DNA from: GCA-2401735 sp051252095
Lineage (GTDB): Bacteria; Pseudomonadota; Gammaproteobacteria; Burkholderiales; Methylophilaceae
NCBI GenBank assembly: GCA_051252095.1
Contig: JBPOFK010000031.1
Span: 1-13,354 of the forward strand
Reading direction: 5' to 3'
DNA length: 13,354 nt
Below the pieces are notes generated by a model that saw only the letters and a list, made by a program, of their open reading frames with translations, had not been told where the DNA came from and searched no databases. A program made the translations under genes and the position numbers. Of the stretch, positions 11,745-13,354 are shown in pieces. How positions within the stretch are numbered: the stretch's first letter is position 1; the number at the start of each line of letters is the position of its first letter.

Positions 11745-13354
11745 ATGGCAATTCTTGGCACAGTAGTTTCAATTAATGGTTCACCAGATGCAGTTGGTAA
11801 AGTGATTGTCATCTCTGATGACGGTGTAAAAAAAGTTCTTCACTTAAGCGACAGCATCAATACAGGCGATACAATTATTACGCCTGAAGGTGTGATTGTT
11901 GAGCTAGAGTTAGCGAATGGCAAACCACTCGCTATTTTTGCTGAACAAACAGTTCAAATTACTAATGAGTTAGTAGATGCTGTGCCAGCAAGCTCTGGCG
12001 ATAGTGCCGTTGATCAAGCAACCATACAAGCTGTTATTACTGCGATCAATGAAGGTCGTGATATCAGTGAAGTTTTAGAAGAAACAGCCGCTGGTTTAGA
12101 CGGCGGTGCTGTGACTGCTTATGGATTTAGCTTCGAGAGTCTAGCAAGGGTTATAGAAGGGGTTACAAACCCATTGTCATATAGCTTCACTTCGACACAA
12201 CTTGCAGATAGTGGAATTCAACCATTATTTTCTGAACAGAATGATTTTCTTGCTGCAGGAGGAGCGACTACAGGTGGCGGATTGGTTGATACAACCGCAC
12301 CGATTCCAACTATTAGCCTTAATGCTATTACTTCGGACAACATCTTAAATGCAGCGGAAGCGGGTGCACCGGTAGCGGTGACGGGCATCGTCGGTGGCGA
12401 GTTCAACACTGGTGACACCGTCACTTTAACGGTGAATGGCAATCCTTATACAGGTACGGTGGATGCAGGGGGCAACTTCAGCATTAATGTACCAGGGGCA
12501 GAGTTAGCGGCTGATCCAGACAGTACAGTAGATGCCAGTGTTGCGACGACGGATGCAGCAGGTAACCCAGGCAGTGCCACAGGAACGCATATCTATGATG
12601 TTGATACTGCGCCACCTGCAGCGCCAACCGTATTGCTTGCACCACCAAGTGATAGTGGTGTTCCCGGTGACAACATTACGAATGACTCAACCCCTACCAT
12701 AACGGGTATAGGTACACCTGGGGACATTATACGTGGCACGATTGGGGGCACGCCATATGGACCGGTTACCGTACCATCAGGTGGTACATGGACCTTCACC
12801 CCAGTAGCAGGCTTGCCAGACGGACCAGTAGCTGTCACTGTTGAAACAGAAGATCCAGCAGGTAACGTGACATCGGGTGCTCCGATAACGATAACAATAG
12901 ACACGACAGCCCCTGTCCCTACGATTAGTGTTGATGATATCACAGCGGACAACATCTTAAATGCAGCGGAAGCGGGTGCACCGGTAGCGGTGACGGGCAT
13001 CGTCGGTGGCGAGTTCAACACTGGTGACACCGTCACTTTAACGGTGAATGGCAATCCTTATACAGGTACGGTTGATGCGGGCGGCAACTTCAGCATTAAT
13101 GTACCAGGGGCAGAGTTAGCGGCGGATCCAGACAGTACAGTAGATGCCAGTGTTGCGACAACAGATTTGGCAGGTAACCTAGGCAGTGCAGCAGCAACGC
13201 AAGTCTATGTTGTTGATACTGGCGTTCCAATAATTACACTCAATGTCATCGCTGGCGATGACGTTATTAATGCGTTGGAAGATGATAGTCCTGTGGCAAT
13301 CAGTGGGGCAACACTCAATGTGGAAGATGGTCAAACAGTCACAGTAACAGTGAA
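11745..13354 (+). CDS. LapA-type giant adhesin, N-terminal part (runs off the window)
   Basis: The frame is open from ATG 11745 to the window edge (536 codons, no stop); AAGGA at 11734-11738 gives a good ribosome binding site. Residues 1 to about 110 are a small beta-rich domain beginning MAILGTVVSINGSPDAVGKV. They match the retention module that plugs LapA-type adhesins in the outer-membrane pore. T114-A-A-G117 is the dialanine motif cut by LapG-type proteases in Pseudomonas LapA. After a Gly/Ala linker come bacterial Ig-like domains of about 100 residues joined by D-T-x-x-P linkers: 182-286, 287-385, 386-490 and a further one from 491. The first and third are nearly identical. There is no Sec signal, as expected for a type I substrate with a C-terminal signal, which must lie beyond the window along with any RTX repeats. 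It is surely exported by the upstream transporter. A surface adhesion or biofilm role is inferred from the family. Confidence 0.92.
   Translation, partial: MAILGTVVSINGSPDAVGKVIVISDDGVKKVLHLSDSINTGDTIITPEGVIVELELANGKPLAIFAEQTVQITNELVDAVPASSGDSAVDQATIQAVITAINEGRDISEVLEETAAGLDGGAVTAYGFSFESLARVIEGVTNPLSYSFTSTQLADSGIQPLFSEQNDFLAAGGATTGGGLVDTTAPIPTISLNAITSDNILNAAEAGAPVAVTGIVGGEFNTGDTVTLTVNGNPYTGTVDAGGNFSINVPGAELAADPDSTVDASVATTDAAGNPGSATGTHIYDVDTAPPAAPTVLLAPPSDSGVPGDNITNDSTPTITGIGTPGDIIRGTIGGTPYGPVTVPSGGTWTFTPVAGLPDGPVAVTVETEDPAGNVTSGAPITITIDTTAPVPTISVDDITADNILNAAEAGAPVAVTGIVGGEFNTGDTVTLTVNGNPYTGTVDAGGNFSINVPGAELAADPDSTVDASVATTDLAGNLGSAAATQVYVVDTGVPIITLNVIAGDDVINALEDDSPVAISGATLNVEDGQTVTVTV
12084..12095 (+). 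other. Codons for the predicted LapG cleavage motif TAAG
   Basis: These codons specify T114-A115-A116-G117 of the adhesin, between the retention module and the linker. LapG of Pseudomonas fluorescens cuts LapA between the two alanines of a TAAG motif at nearly the same place (residues 107/108). The motif and its position agree well; cleavage here is inferred. Confidence 0.75.
12334..12577 (+). repeat. Ig-like domain repeat, copy 1
   Basis: This 244-base segment recurs 612 bases (204 codons) later with about ten base differences. The first 127 bases (12334-12460) are identical in both copies. It codes most of the Ig-like domain at residues 182-286 of the adhesin. Confidence 0.95.
12946..13189 (+). 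repeat. Ig-like domain repeat, copy 2
   Basis: This is the second copy of the segment at 12334-12577, in the same frame. The protein differs only at the end, where TDAAGNP is replaced by TDLAGNL. A different Ig-like domain lies between the two copies, so the likely duplicated unit is a pair of domains (A-B), not a single one. Confidence 0.95.

Noticed and set aside
12218..13054. Two minus-strand open frames starting with the same MPFTVKVTVSPVL sequence
   Set aside because: They are reverse translations of the duplicated Ig-like repeat inside the adhesin, which is open on the plus strand throughout.

Overview
The window reads as chromosomal DNA of an AT-leaning betaproteobacterium. My best guess is a methylotroph of the Methylophilaceae (Methylotenera-like). 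This rests on the general look of the proteins, the 5S rRNA tail and the gene order, not on any search. It starts inside the last bases of an rRNA operon and ends inside a giant adhesin gene that continues past base 13354.

Bases 1-4172 form an accessory-looking stretch. The 3' end of 5S rRNA and two terminator hairpins come first. They are followed by a secreted protein built of thirteen exact 9-residue repeats (223-699), which I do not recognise. A convergent rlmJ (23S rRNA m6A2030 methyltransferase) comes next, then two paralogous periplasmic EF-hand proteins, a cation diffusion facilitator that ends right after its sixth membrane helix, and, on the minus strand, a two-gene unit of a small charged protein followed by an orphan ParA ATPase.

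Bases 4173-7064 are a conserved housekeeping block: uvrC, pgsA, tRNA-Gly(GCC) and tRNA-Cys(GCA). The order matches E. coli uvrC-pgsA-glyW-cysT, but leuZ is absent. A near-consensus sigma70 promoter drives the tRNAs, and a terminator-like hairpin lies between them.

Bases 7306-13354 are a LapA-type surface adhesion locus. A LapB-type ABC exporter with a dead C39 domain, a LapC/HlyD-type membrane fusion protein and a LuxR-type regulator follow each other, each stop codon overlapping the next start as TAATG. They must therefore be one translationally coupled operon. After 136 bases comes the adhesin: an N-terminal retention module, a TAAG motif matching the LapG cleavage site, then tandem bacterial Ig-like domains. 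Two of these domains are about 96 percent identical at DNA level, 612 bases apart. By analogy with Pseudomonas Lap, the transporter exports the adhesin and the retention module holds it in the outer membrane until a periplasmic LapG-type protease releases it. The outer-membrane pore (LapE/TolC) and LapD/LapG are not in this window.

The least explained items are the nonapeptide-repeat protein, the ParA/small-protein pair, and the regulator whose receiver-like domain has lost its phospho-acceptor aspartate.
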